Shown in pieces: positions 1 through 7,007 of a DNA stretch of 64,000 nucleotides. The translations under genes were made by a program, and so were the position numbers. The first letter of the stretch is position 1; each line of letters starts with the position of its first letter. Location: contig NZ_LXIE01000012.1 in NCBI RefSeq assembly GCF_001641085.1, positions 179,843 through 243,842 of the forward strand, written 5' to 3'. Source of the DNA: Aequorivita soesokkakensis (lineage in GTDB: Bacteria > Bacteroidota > Bacteroidia > Flavobacteriales > Flavobacteriaceae). Below the pieces are notes generated by a model. The model did not search any database. It saw nothing but the letters and a program-made list of their open reading frames with translations, and was not told the DNA's origin.

Positions 1-1438
1 TTTGCTCTTGGGTAGTGAAGATGTCTTTATTTATGGCATCCAGCAAGTAATAAGTGCCGTAAAACAAAGCAGTTGTCTCAATATTGTCGTTCCAAAAACG
101 ATTCCACGAAACGCCGCCCAATAAGCTGCGTTGGTCCAGCTCGCTGGTTTTTGATTGTGAATTGGTTTCCAAGGTTTCTGTGAAATCCAGCGAATTGTCA
201 ATCGTTAAAAAGTTGACGCGCACTTTATCTTTTTCCGAAATATCCCACAATAATTTGGTGCTGAAATCGTAAAAACTGAAATTTTCATCAGCAGTAATTG
301 CGACATTATTTTCAGTGTTTTCAATGTTCGAAATTTCACTGTCCTGAAAAATACGTTTGGTGTAATTTTTATAAATAGGCGATTCCCAAAGATGGTTGAT
401 GGATTTTCTTGCGGCAACTTGAATGCCGAGTTTTTCTGAAACGGGAATGTCCAAAAACCCGCTGCCATTCACCAAATTGAAACCAATTCCCGCTTCGGTT
501 TCTGACGAAATCTTGTTTTTTGAACGCATATCGATAACCCCCGAAACGCCTTCGCCATAACGAATGTTTGTCCCGTTTTTATAAATAATTACGTTTTTGG
601 TAATGTCAGGGTTCACAGCCGAAATGAGACCGAAAAAATGCCCGCTTTGATACATTTTTATATCGTCCCAAAGCAGCAGGTTTTCATCGTGCGTTCCCCC
701 GCGAATGTTGATGTTTGAAATGGTTTCGTCCACACTTTCCACTCCGGGCAACGCCTGAGTAATCTGCAAAACATCCCCTTCAACCTGTCCGGGCAACAGT
801 CCGAAATTTTCAGTTGAAATAGTAATTGATCCATCCAGATTTTTATCAATTCCCTTTGTGAAAATATTTTGGACGATAACTGTTTCCAATTCAGAAACAG
901 ACGGTACTAAAAGCAAGGCAGAACAGTCATTTGAAAGGTTTGAAGTGTTTACTTTAATTGATTTATAGCCCACAAACGAAACCGTAAAACTTACTTTTTT
1001 GTGATGGGCTGGGATATAAAAAAAGCCTTCCGCGTTTGAAATGGTGTTGAACGAATTGTTTTCAGATACAATCGTTGCGCCTTCCAACGGTAACTGGGTT
1101 TCAAAATCGATTATACGCCCGCAAAGGCTACCATCGTTTTCTTTGGAAGTAATGGTTATGTAGCGTTCGTTGATGCGGTGGTAAAGTAAAGGTGTGTTTT
1201 CACGAAGATACGAAAGCACATTTTCTATTGAAGTGTTTTCATTTGAAAGTGGTTTCAGTTTAATTCCATCAACTTCCTCACGGACATAGGAAAACCTAAC
1301 ATTGAATTCCTTTTCCAAAAATTTCAAATAGGTCAAGAGTGTAGTATTATCAGTTTCCTGTGCAATGGATTTGGATCCAAAAGCACAGAAAACTAAAAGG
1401 AAAACCAAGATTTTGTAGCTACTCGCTATTTTTGGCAT
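1..1438 (-). CDS. TonB-dependent receptor with STN-like domain (partial, C-terminus beyond window edge)
   Basis: Outer-membrane active transporter of the FecA signalling type; only the first 479 codons are in the window. The product begins with a signal peptide of about 27 residues ending SKSIAQ, then a short N-terminal STN-like domain (about 30-100), a carboxypeptidase-regulatory-like beta domain (about 105-175, with GRIIDFETQLPLEGATI), then the plug domain with NINIRGG and YGEGVSGVIDMRS. The ATG at 1438 overlaps the last 20 bases of the fecR-like gene, which suggests translational coupling. Known for the family: the STN domain contacts the FecR protein to pass a ligand signal to the sigma factor. 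The ligand cannot be read from the sequence; the strand stays open to base 1. Confidence 0.93.
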   Translation of the reverse strand, partial: MPKIASSYKILVFLLVFCAFGSKSIAQETDNTTLLTYLKFLEKEFNVRFSYVREEVDGIKLKPLSNENTSIENVLSYLRENTPLLYHRINERYITITSKENDGSLCGRIIDFETQLPLEGATIVSENNSFNTISNAEGFFYIPAHHKKVSFTVSFVGYKSIKVNTSNLSNDCSALLLVPSVSELETVIVQNIFTKGIDKNLDGSITISTENFGLLPGQVEGDVLQITQALPGVESVDETISNINIRGGTHDENLLLWDDIKMYQSGHFFGLISAVNPDITKNVIIYKNGTNIRYGEGVSGVIDMRSKNKISSETEAGIGFNLVNGSGFLDIPVSEKLGIQVAARKSINHLWESPIYKNYTKRIFQDSEISNIENTENNVAITADENFSFYDFSTKLLWDISEKDKVRVNFLTIDNSLDFTETLETNSQSKTSELDQRSLLGGVSWNRFWNDNIETTALFYGTYYLLDAINKDIFTTQEQ

Positions 1439-2345
1439 TTATAATTACAGTTCCGTTTTCGTTTGTGATATAATTCAAATGTAAGGGTTCACAGATAGCT
1501 TTTAATGCCAGCTCCAGATTTTCATGGGTAAAAGTGCCCGAAAATCTATGTTCAGAAACTACTTTTTCCGAAGTTATCTTAATTGGATATTGTCTTTCTA
1601 ATTCTTTAAGTACTAAGGAAAGAGGCGCATTTTCAAAATTACTTTCGTGGGCAAGCCATACTGGGGAAGGGGTATCGGCAGTTTCATTTATCACTAATTT
1701 CCCGTTTTCAATCTGAACTTTACTTCCCGCGGGTACTTTTAAAAGTGTATCATTGAAAGCAACACTTACCAAACCTTCGTAGCAAGCAACCGTAAAAAGC
1801 CCATCCCGCGCAAACACATTAAACTGCGTTCCCAAAACACTTACAGTACCTTCAACGGTTTTTACGCTGAATTTATTTCCTTTTGTTACTTTGAAATAAG
1901 CCTCGCCGTCCAAAGAAAGCTCACGGGAATTGGTCCAGTTCTTTTTGTTATAGGTAATTTTTGAACCTGCGTTCAGCACAACTTCAGAATTATCGGGCAA
2001 TGAAAAAGTTTCGGTCTGCGCAATTTCAGTTTTTACTGAAGTGTCCAAAGTGGTTGTGTAATAATAACCAACCAACAAAACCGCAAACACGGCGGCCACT
2101 TTCCAGACAATTGAAAAAATATTTGGTTTGTGCAATTGATGCACTGGTTTTATTTTATTTGAAATGGCTTTAAAGTTTGATTCGCTGTCCATTTCTGGCA
2201 TTTCAAAACCAGCACTTGCTGCGGCAATTTGGATATACGAAGCATATTCCGGATCAGTCTTTAACTGTTCCAGTTCTTCGGGAGTAGCTTCATTGTTGAG
2301 CCATTTGTGCAATAAGTAGTCTTTCTCCATTTTCTTTGTATTCAT
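1419..2345 (-). CDS. FecR-family anti-sigma factor with DUF4974 domain
   Basis: Inner-membrane anti-sigma/sigma-regulator protein of 308 residues. N-terminal cytoplasmic part (1-76, with LLHKWLNNEATPEE), one membrane segment at about 77-96 (IFSIVWKVAAVFAVLLVGYY), periplasmic FecR domain (about 108-200, containing LGTQFNVFA) and a C-terminal DUF4974 domain (about 238-305) that resembles the STN fold of the partner receptor. It lies between the sigma gene, 41 bases upstream, and the receptor gene, which overlaps it. Met6 (ATG at 2330) is a possible alternative start, because a candidate ECF promoter lies so close to Met1 that transcripts from it would begin near or inside the first codons. The family assignment is firm; the signal is unknown. 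Confidence 0.94.
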   Translation of the reverse strand: MNTKKMEKDYLLHKWLNNEATPEELEQLKTDPEYASYIQIAAASAGFEMPEMDSESNFKAISNKIKPVHQLHKPNIFSIVWKVAAVFAVLLVGYYYTTTLDTSVKTEIAQTETFSLPDNSEVVLNAGSKITYNKKNWTNSRELSLDGEAYFKVTKGNKFSVKTVEGTVSVLGTQFNVFARDGLFTVACYEGLVSVAFNDTLLKVPAGSKVQIENGKLVINETADTPSPVWLAHESNFENAPLSLVLKELERQYPIKITSEKVVSEHRFSGTFTHENLELALKAICEPLHLNYITNENGTVIINAKNSE

Positions 2346-2348
2346 AGG

Positions 2349-2378
2349 TTAAACAGCTAAGTTGCGTGTTACCCTACC
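2349..2378 (-). promoter_or_regulatory. Candidate ECF-sigma promoter between sigma and anti-sigma genes
   Basis: Read on the minus strand this is GGTAGGGTAA, then 8 bases, then TTAGCTGTTTAAC. The same bipartite pattern with the same spacing precedes the lipoprotein genes at 3001 and 5432. Its distal part ends only a few bases before the anti-sigma ATG at 2345, so a transcript from it would suit a start at Met6 better. The ECF promoter role is inferred from the repetition beside an ECF sigma gene. Confidence 0.5.
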
Positions 2379-2386
2379 TTAAAAAT

Positions 2387-2917
2387 TTAAATATTTCCAA
2401 TTTCCTTCCGAAGTGTTGCCAGCGCTTGGCTCATTCGTTTTTCCACTGCTTTCACTGAAATGTTCAGCATTTCGGCAATTTCAGCATATTTTTTTCCTTC
2501 TATTCTGTTTAAAAGAAATGCGGTGCGTTGTGCTTCAGTAAGATTTTCAAGTGAGGATTTAAGTTTTTCGTGAAATTCCGATTCCTCCATCAAAAACTCT
2601 GGGGAATGGAAATTTGTTTTTTCAGGTTGACTTTTCGCGTGCTTTAAAATTACTTTTTTGTGCGCTACTTCGTTTAAAAAAGCATTATTGCAAACAGTAT
2701 ATAAAAACGATTTTGCTTTTTCCTGCGTAACCTTTGCACAATTCTGCCATAATTTTATAAAAGCTTCCTGCACCAAATCATCCGCTTGCGCCGTATCGCC
2801 ACACTTAAAATAGATAAACCGCCAAACAGGTTTTCCGTGGGCTTCATACAAGCGATTAAATATATTTTCGTTACAAACGTTTTCGGGTTCTTTCATAAAC
2901 GGGTTGATGGATTTCAA
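2387..2917 (-). CDS. ECF-type RNA polymerase sigma-70 factor (FecI-like)
   Basis: Extracytoplasmic-function sigma factor of 176 residues (or 169 from Met8 at 2896). Region 2 is at about 17-85, with DDLVQEAFIKLWQN as the core-binding/-10 recognition stretch; region 4 is at about 115-172, with LTEAQRTAFLLNRIEGKKYAEIAEML and NISVKAVEKRMSQAL as the helix-turn-helix. No region 3 is present, as usual for ECF factors. It is followed by the FecR-like anti-sigma gene and the TonB receptor, the standard cell-surface signalling set of Bacteroidota. It is divergent from the lipoprotein gene at 3001 with only 83 bases between them. Its targets are predicted to include that gene (see the shared upstream motif). 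Confidence 0.95.
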   Translation of the reverse strand: MKSINPFMKEPENVCNENIFNRLYEAHGKPVWRFIYFKCGDTAQADDLVQEAFIKLWQNCAKVTQEKAKSFLYTVCNNAFLNEVAHKKVILKHAKSQPEKTNFHSPEFLMEESEFHEKLKSSLENLTEAQRTAFLLNRIEGKKYAEIAEMLNISVKAVEKRMSQALATLRKEIGNI

Positions 2918-2945
2918 ATATATTTAAAAGTTTTTCAAGTTGGTG

Positions 2946-2976
2946 GGTAGGGTTTATTTTAATTTATTTGTTCTAA
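2946..2976 (+). promoter_or_regulatory. Candidate ECF-sigma promoter of the first lipoprotein gene
   Basis: GGTAGGGTTT (2946-2955), 8 bases, then TTATTTGTTCTAA (2964-2976), ending 24 bases before the start codon at 3001. The same two blocks with identical spacing occur 26 bases before the third lipoprotein gene and, in minus orientation, before the anti-sigma gene. No TAnnTTTG housekeeping element was seen at this distance from the gene. The role is inferred. Confidence 0.55.
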
Positions 2977-3000
2977 CATAAACCAACAAATTTTTTTAGG

Positions 3001-4764
3001 GTGAAAAAAATACAACTCTTACTATATTTTGCATTACTTTCTTTATGTATTGCGCTTTTCTCTTGCCAAAAAGAGGAAAAAGAATTTATAGATGAAACTC
3101 CCGAGGATACCATAACGGCAAATTCGCCCTTAACGGGCTTGCTGTTGCGAACCTCCCAAAATCCTGGTACTTATGATGATTTAATTGATGGAAATGGATG
3201 CGCTTCCGTATTGCTTCCCGTAACCGTAATTGCCAACGGGCAGCAAGTAACGATAAACACTCCCGAAGATATTTTGTTAATCGAACAGATTTTCAATCAG
3301 TTTCCCAACGACACTGATACCTTGGAAATTAGTTTCCCCATCACGCTTGAATTGTTTGATTTCACCCAAGTAACCGTAAACAACCAAGCCGAATTGGACG
3401 CTCTGGCGGCAACCTGCAACTCAAACAACACTGAAATTGGCTGTTTGGATTTTGTGTATCCAATCACATTTTTCACTTATAATGCAGATCAGCAGCAAAC
3501 GGGTTCTGTGATTGTGAATAGTGATTTGGAACTTTTCAGTTTTCTGCAAGGTTTGGGCCCGAATGATTTTATCAGTTTGGATTTTTCTATTTCTGTAATA
3601 CTTGCTGACGGTTCAACTTCCGAAGTGAACAGTAACCAACAATTACAAGCCTTGATTTTGGACTGCGTGGCAAATACCAATACTGACCCGATAGACATTT
3701 CACAATTTGAGGAAGATTTGACAACTGGGGTTTGGTATGTTGAATACTTTTTTGATGACTATGACGAGACTGATAATTATGCCGGTTATGAGTTTAGTTT
3801 CGCTTTGGATGGAACTGCACAAGCCGTAAAATCTGGAAATACCATAGCTGGAACTTGGGCGCTTGTTGACGATTTTAAATTCGATCTTTTCTTCGGAACC
3901 AATGCGCCTTTGGATGAATTGGACGAAGATTGGGAAATACTGGAAGCCACTTCTGAAATTATTAAACTGAAACACATCAGCGGCAGCGATGGTAGTACAG
4001 ATTATTTAACGTTCGGCCGTAATCCTAATACCGGCGGGAACAATACAGAATTAAATCTTTTCATAGAAAACCTGAGCACCGGAAGTTGGTTCGTAAACTT
4101 GCTGGAGGAAAATGGAAGTGATCACACTGCAAATTTTAATGAATATGAATTTACATTTTTAAGAAACGGGGATGCAATTGCCGTGAGCAGTGGCAATACA
4201 ATTAATGGCTTTTGGACTGCTGAAATTGATAGCGGAAATTTGGATTTTATCTTAAATTTTGAAACTACAACAAATGGCGATTTCTCTGAATTGAACGATG
4301 ATTGGGACGTTTTGGAAGCCACACAAACCATTATCCGTCTTTCTGATGTAAGTGGTGGCGGAGGCGGAACAGATCTTCTAACGTTTGGTCGCGAACCAAA
4401 TGGAGGAGGCGGTGGTGGCCCAGATCCACAGGAGCTTCGTGATATTCTGCAATCGGGTACTTGGTACATTGAAAAATATTTGGACGATGGAGGCGATGAA
4501 ACATCTGATTATTCTGGATATGATTATACCTTCTTTGCCAATCAAGATGTTTTGGCTACAAAAGGCTCTCAAAATGTTGATGGAATATGGATTATATCCG
4601 TGACCGGACAAGAATTAAACTTTGAATTTGATATGGACAGCCCCATAAATGGAACTGACGATGATGAATACAAAGCGCTTCAATATTCGCCAACCTCAGT
4701 AACTTTTATTACCCGGAATAGTGATGGGGAAATTGAAGATACTTTGATCTTCAAAAAGAATTAG
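3001..4764 (+). CDS. Modular lipoprotein: 2 A-modules + 3 lipocalin-like B-modules
   Basis: Surface or periplasmic lipoprotein of 587 residues, start codon GTG. The signal peptide ends in the lipobox ALFSC (Cys22). Two roughly 75-residue A-modules follow (about 67-139 and 148-222), each beginning near a Cys and ending at a Cys, with PITFFTYNADQQQTG in the second. Then come three roughly 105-residue B-modules (about 237-340, 352-464, 477-587) sharing the pattern G-x-W-Y/F-V, DDxDET, GYEF-F, GTW, DELDEDWE and DYLTFGR. Gly/Asn-rich linkers separate the B-modules. I do not recognise a named family; the W-containing beta pattern is reminiscent of small lipocalin-like domains, which is inference. 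The downstream lipoproteins carry the same modules. Divergent from the ECF sigma gene and likely under its control. Confidence 0.9.
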   Translation: MKKIQLLLYFALLSLCIALFSCQKEEKEFIDETPEDTITANSPLTGLLLRTSQNPGTYDDLIDGNGCASVLLPVTVIANGQQVTINTPEDILLIEQIFNQFPNDTDTLEISFPITLELFDFTQVTVNNQAELDALAATCNSNNTEIGCLDFVYPITFFTYNADQQQTGSVIVNSDLELFSFLQGLGPNDFISLDFSISVILADGSTSEVNSNQQLQALILDCVANTNTDPIDISQFEEDLTTGVWYVEYFFDDYDETDNYAGYEFSFALDGTAQAVKSGNTIAGTWALVDDFKFDLFFGTNAPLDELDEDWEILEATSEIIKLKHISGSDGSTDYLTFGRNPNTGGNNTELNLFIENLSTGSWFVNLLEENGSDHTANFNEYEFTFLRNGDAIAVSSGNTINGFWTAEIDSGNLDFILNFETTTNGDFSELNDDWDVLEATQTIIRLSDVSGGGGGTDLLTFGREPNGGGGGGPDPQELRDILQSGTWYIEKYLDDGGDETSDYSGYDYTFFANQDVLATKGSQNVDGIWIISVTGQELNFEFDMDSPINGTDDDEYKALQYSPTSVTFITRNSDGEIEDTLIFKKN

Positions 4765-4770
4765 AAATTT

Positions 4771-4798
4771 CAATAAACAATAAACAATAAACAATAAA
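4771..4798 (+). repeat. Heptamer tandem repeat (CAATAAA)x4
   Basis: Four perfect copies of CAATAAA lie between the stop codon of the first lipoprotein gene and the start codon (4811) of the second, ending 12 bases before that ATG. This is in the translation-initiation region, so copy-number changes would alter leader length. Repeats of this kind are common between flavobacterial genes. Confidence 0.85.
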
Positions 4799-4810
4799 AA
4801 AGTTTAAACT

Positions 4811-5278
4811 ATGAAAATCCTATTAAAAGCAACACTCGTTATTTTTATTTACACAGGTTTGGCAATGTCATGCGACAAAGATGATGATAACAGCCAACAG
4901 CAAAACACAACTATTCCACAAACTATAAATACTGCACAAAGTGGCAGTTGGAAAATCACTTACTTTTTTGATTCAGATCATGAAGAAACGGGGCATTTTA
5001 CAGGCTATGTGTTTACTTTCAATGAAAACGGTTCTTTGGTAGCTGTTAAGGGAAGCACAACAGTAACCGGAACTTGGTCCGTAACAGATAGCAATTCAAG
5101 CGATGATGATGGAGGTTCAAATGATACGGATTTCAATATTTTCTTCGCTTCTCCCGCAGACTTTGAAGACCTTTCTGATGATTGGGATATTATTTCGGTG
5201 AGCAATTCAAAAATTGAACTGACCGATGTTAGTGGCGGAAATGGAGGTACAGACTTTTTAACATTTCAAAAAATTTAA
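4811..5278 (+). CDS. Single-B-module lipoprotein
   Basis: Lipoprotein of 155 residues: signal peptide with lipobox LAMSC (Cys21), an acidic DKDDD spacer after the Cys, then one B-module (about 40-155) of the type present three times in each neighbour: GSWKITYFFD, GHFTGYVFTF, VTGTWS, FEDLSDDWDI and GTDFLTFQKI. It follows the 587-residue lipoprotein by 46 bases and has no GGTAGGG promoter-like motif of its own, so it is probably co-transcribed with it. A strong hairpin terminator follows. As the minimal unit, this protein defines the B-module boundaries. Function unknown. Confidence 0.9.
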   Translation: MKILLKATLVIFIYTGLAMSCDKDDDNSQQQNTTIPQTINTAQSGSWKITYFFDSDHEETGHFTGYVFTFNENGSLVAVKGSTTVTGTWSVTDSNSSDDDGGSNDTDFNIFFASPADFEDLSDDWDIISVSNSKIELTDVSGGNGGTDFLTFQKI

Positions 5279-5305
5279 AAATTAATTTTTTCTTTCCCCA
5301 ATTAG

Positions 5306-5330
5306 ACCATCCTTTTAGGATGGTTTTTTT
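5306..5330 (+). terminator. Intrinsic terminator after lipoprotein gene 2
   Basis: ACCATCC (5306-5312) pairs with GGATGGT (5318-5324) around a 5-base loop and is followed by a T7 run. It separates the first two lipoprotein genes from the third, which has its own promoter-like motif. Confidence 0.85.
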
Positions 5331-5375
5331 ATGCCTTTAATTATTAATTTTTTTCATTATTAATTTAAGAAATAA

Positions 5376-5406
5376 GGTAGGGTTTTTTGAAGGTTATCTG
5401 TCCTAA
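5376..5406 (+). promoter_or_regulatory. Candidate ECF-sigma promoter of the third lipoprotein gene
   Basis: GGTAGGGTTT (5376-5385), 8 bases, then TTATCTGTCCTAA (5394-5406), 25 bases before the ATG at 5432. Sequence, spacing and distance to the start match the motif before the gene at 3001. It lies just after the terminator at 5306-5330, where an independent promoter is needed. Confidence 0.55.
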
Positions 5407-5431
5407 TCATATAACATAAAAATAATTAACC

Positions 5432-6934
5432 ATGAATAAATTAGCTAAACTTTCTTTCTTAACCTTCTTATTGATTTTTCTAGTAAGCTCCTGTACAACT
5501 GAAGATTCATTGCCTTTTGATGATTCTAATTCAGATATGGTAGCAGTAAATTCTGAATTAGGAGACTTACTCCTTCGCACTTCAGATAATAACAATACTT
5601 CTTCCATAGATTGTATAGACCTTGTTTATCCGCTTACTTTCTTTATCTACAACTCAGATCAGCAACAAACTGGAACGCAGACGGTAGGTAACGACGGTGA
5701 ACTGCTTGCTTTATTGCTTTCCTTGGATCCTGGAACTTATATTGCCTTGCAGTTTCCCATAAACGTTGTATTGCAGGATGGCACTGTTGTAGAAGTTAAC
5801 AGCAATGCAGAATTGGTAACATTAATTTCTGATTGTTCATCTAACGGCGGTGGTTTTCCTTCAGATTTTGAAACTATATTGACCACGGGCTCTTGGTTTG
5901 TCACTTATTTTTTCGATGATCAAGATGAAACTGGTGATTTTGCTGGATATGAGTTTACCTTTAATCCAGACAATACTGCTCAAGCCGTAAGTACTGCAAA
6001 TAGTGTAGATGGAACTTGGAGCCTTACAAATAGCAACACCCCGGATCTAAACCTTTTCTTTGGAAATAATACTCCTTTTGATGAGCTGGACGAGGATTGG
6101 GATATTATAGAAGCAACTCAAGATATCATTAAACTGAAGCACATTAGCGGCGGAGACGGAAGTGTTGACTTTTTAACTTACGAACGCACACCCAATGGCG
6201 GCGGCGGGGGAAATACTTCTGAATTCACTGATAATTTGATAAATAGTGTATGGTATGTAAATTTATTGGAGGATGATGGAAATAATGAAACCTGCCATTA
6301 TGTGGAGTATGAATTTAAATTCAATGCCAATGAAACTGTTACAGCTATAAGCACAAGCAACACAGTTAATGGTACTTGGGCAGTCACCAACAGTAGCAGC
6401 GGAATAGACCTTATTTTAAATTTTGAGATAACTGGCAGCGATGATCCTTTTGAAGATTTAAACGATGATTGGGACGTAACAAGCTTTGATGCACAAATCA
6501 TAAAATTAATTGATATTAGTGGTGGTAATGGCGGAACAGATTACTTGAATTTTGGCAGAAACCCTTACGAAGATTGTAATGGAGGAGGTAATACCACAGA
6601 GCTTGCCAATATTTTAATGGATGGGCAATGGTATGTGCAAAGCTATATAGACGATGGCGATGACGAAACCAACGATTACAACGGTTATACCCTTACTTTT
6701 AATTCTGATGGAACTGTAGTTGCCGCAAATAATAGCAATACAATCAACGGGACTTGGAGTGTTGTTAACAGTAGTAATGGTCTTGATGTACTATTGGATT
6801 TTGGAACCGCGATGCCTTTTGATGAATTTAATGATGATTGGGATGTTGTTACCTACAACAATACAAGAGTTGAGCTATTTGATGTTAGTGGAGGTAACGG
6901 TGGTACTGATTACTTGACATTTCAAAAACTTTAG
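5432..6934 (+). CDS. Modular lipoprotein: 1 A-module + 3 lipocalin-like B-modules
   Basis: Lipoprotein of 500 residues with lipobox LVSSC (Cys21). One A-module spans Cys61 to Cys135 (CIDLVYPLTFFIYNSDQQQTG, nearly the same as the second A-module of the 587-residue protein). Three B-modules follow at about 145-251, 263-375 and 388-500, each with the W-F/Y-V start, a DETxD/H-Y segment, GTW, DDWD and FLTY/YLNF/YLTF near the end. A shared segment before the A-modules (GDLLLRTS here, TGLLLRTS there) shows that the two long proteins are paralogues that differ by one A-module. Function unknown; export to the outer membrane is expected from the lipobox. A terminator follows directly. Confidence 0.9.
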   Translation: MNKLAKLSFLTFLLIFLVSSCTTEDSLPFDDSNSDMVAVNSELGDLLLRTSDNNNTSSIDCIDLVYPLTFFIYNSDQQQTGTQTVGNDGELLALLLSLDPGTYIALQFPINVVLQDGTVVEVNSNAELVTLISDCSSNGGGFPSDFETILTTGSWFVTYFFDDQDETGDFAGYEFTFNPDNTAQAVSTANSVDGTWSLTNSNTPDLNLFFGNNTPFDELDEDWDIIEATQDIIKLKHISGGDGSVDFLTYERTPNGGGGGNTSEFTDNLINSVWYVNLLEDDGNNETCHYVEYEFKFNANETVTAISTSNTVNGTWAVTNSSSGIDLILNFEITGSDDPFEDLNDDWDVTSFDAQIIKLIDISGGNGGTDYLNFGRNPYEDCNGGGNTTELANILMDGQWYVQSYIDDGDDETNDYNGYTLTFNSDGTVVAANNSNTINGTWSVVNSSNGLDVLLDFGTAMPFDEFNDDWDVVTYNNTRVELFDVSGGNGGTDYLTFQKL

Positions 6935-6957
6935 TTGCCTTTTTTATCCCCATGATT

Positions 6958-6990
6958 AAGCCACGGTTTCCCGTGGCTTTTTTGTTTTTA
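6958..6990 (+). terminator. Intrinsic terminator after the lipoprotein cluster
   Basis: AAGCCACGG (6958-6966) pairs with CCGTGGCTT (6971-6979) around a TTTC loop, followed by TTTTTGTTTTTA. It ends the lipoprotein transcript, facing the convergent M28 peptidase gene. Confidence 0.9.
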
Positions 6991-7007
6991 TGAAATTTTA
7001 AAACTAA

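Noticed and set aside
3489..4469. Open frames on the minus strand inside the lipoprotein genes
   Set aside because: They are antisense frames that arise from the repeated codons of the B-modules; no start context or export signal supports them.
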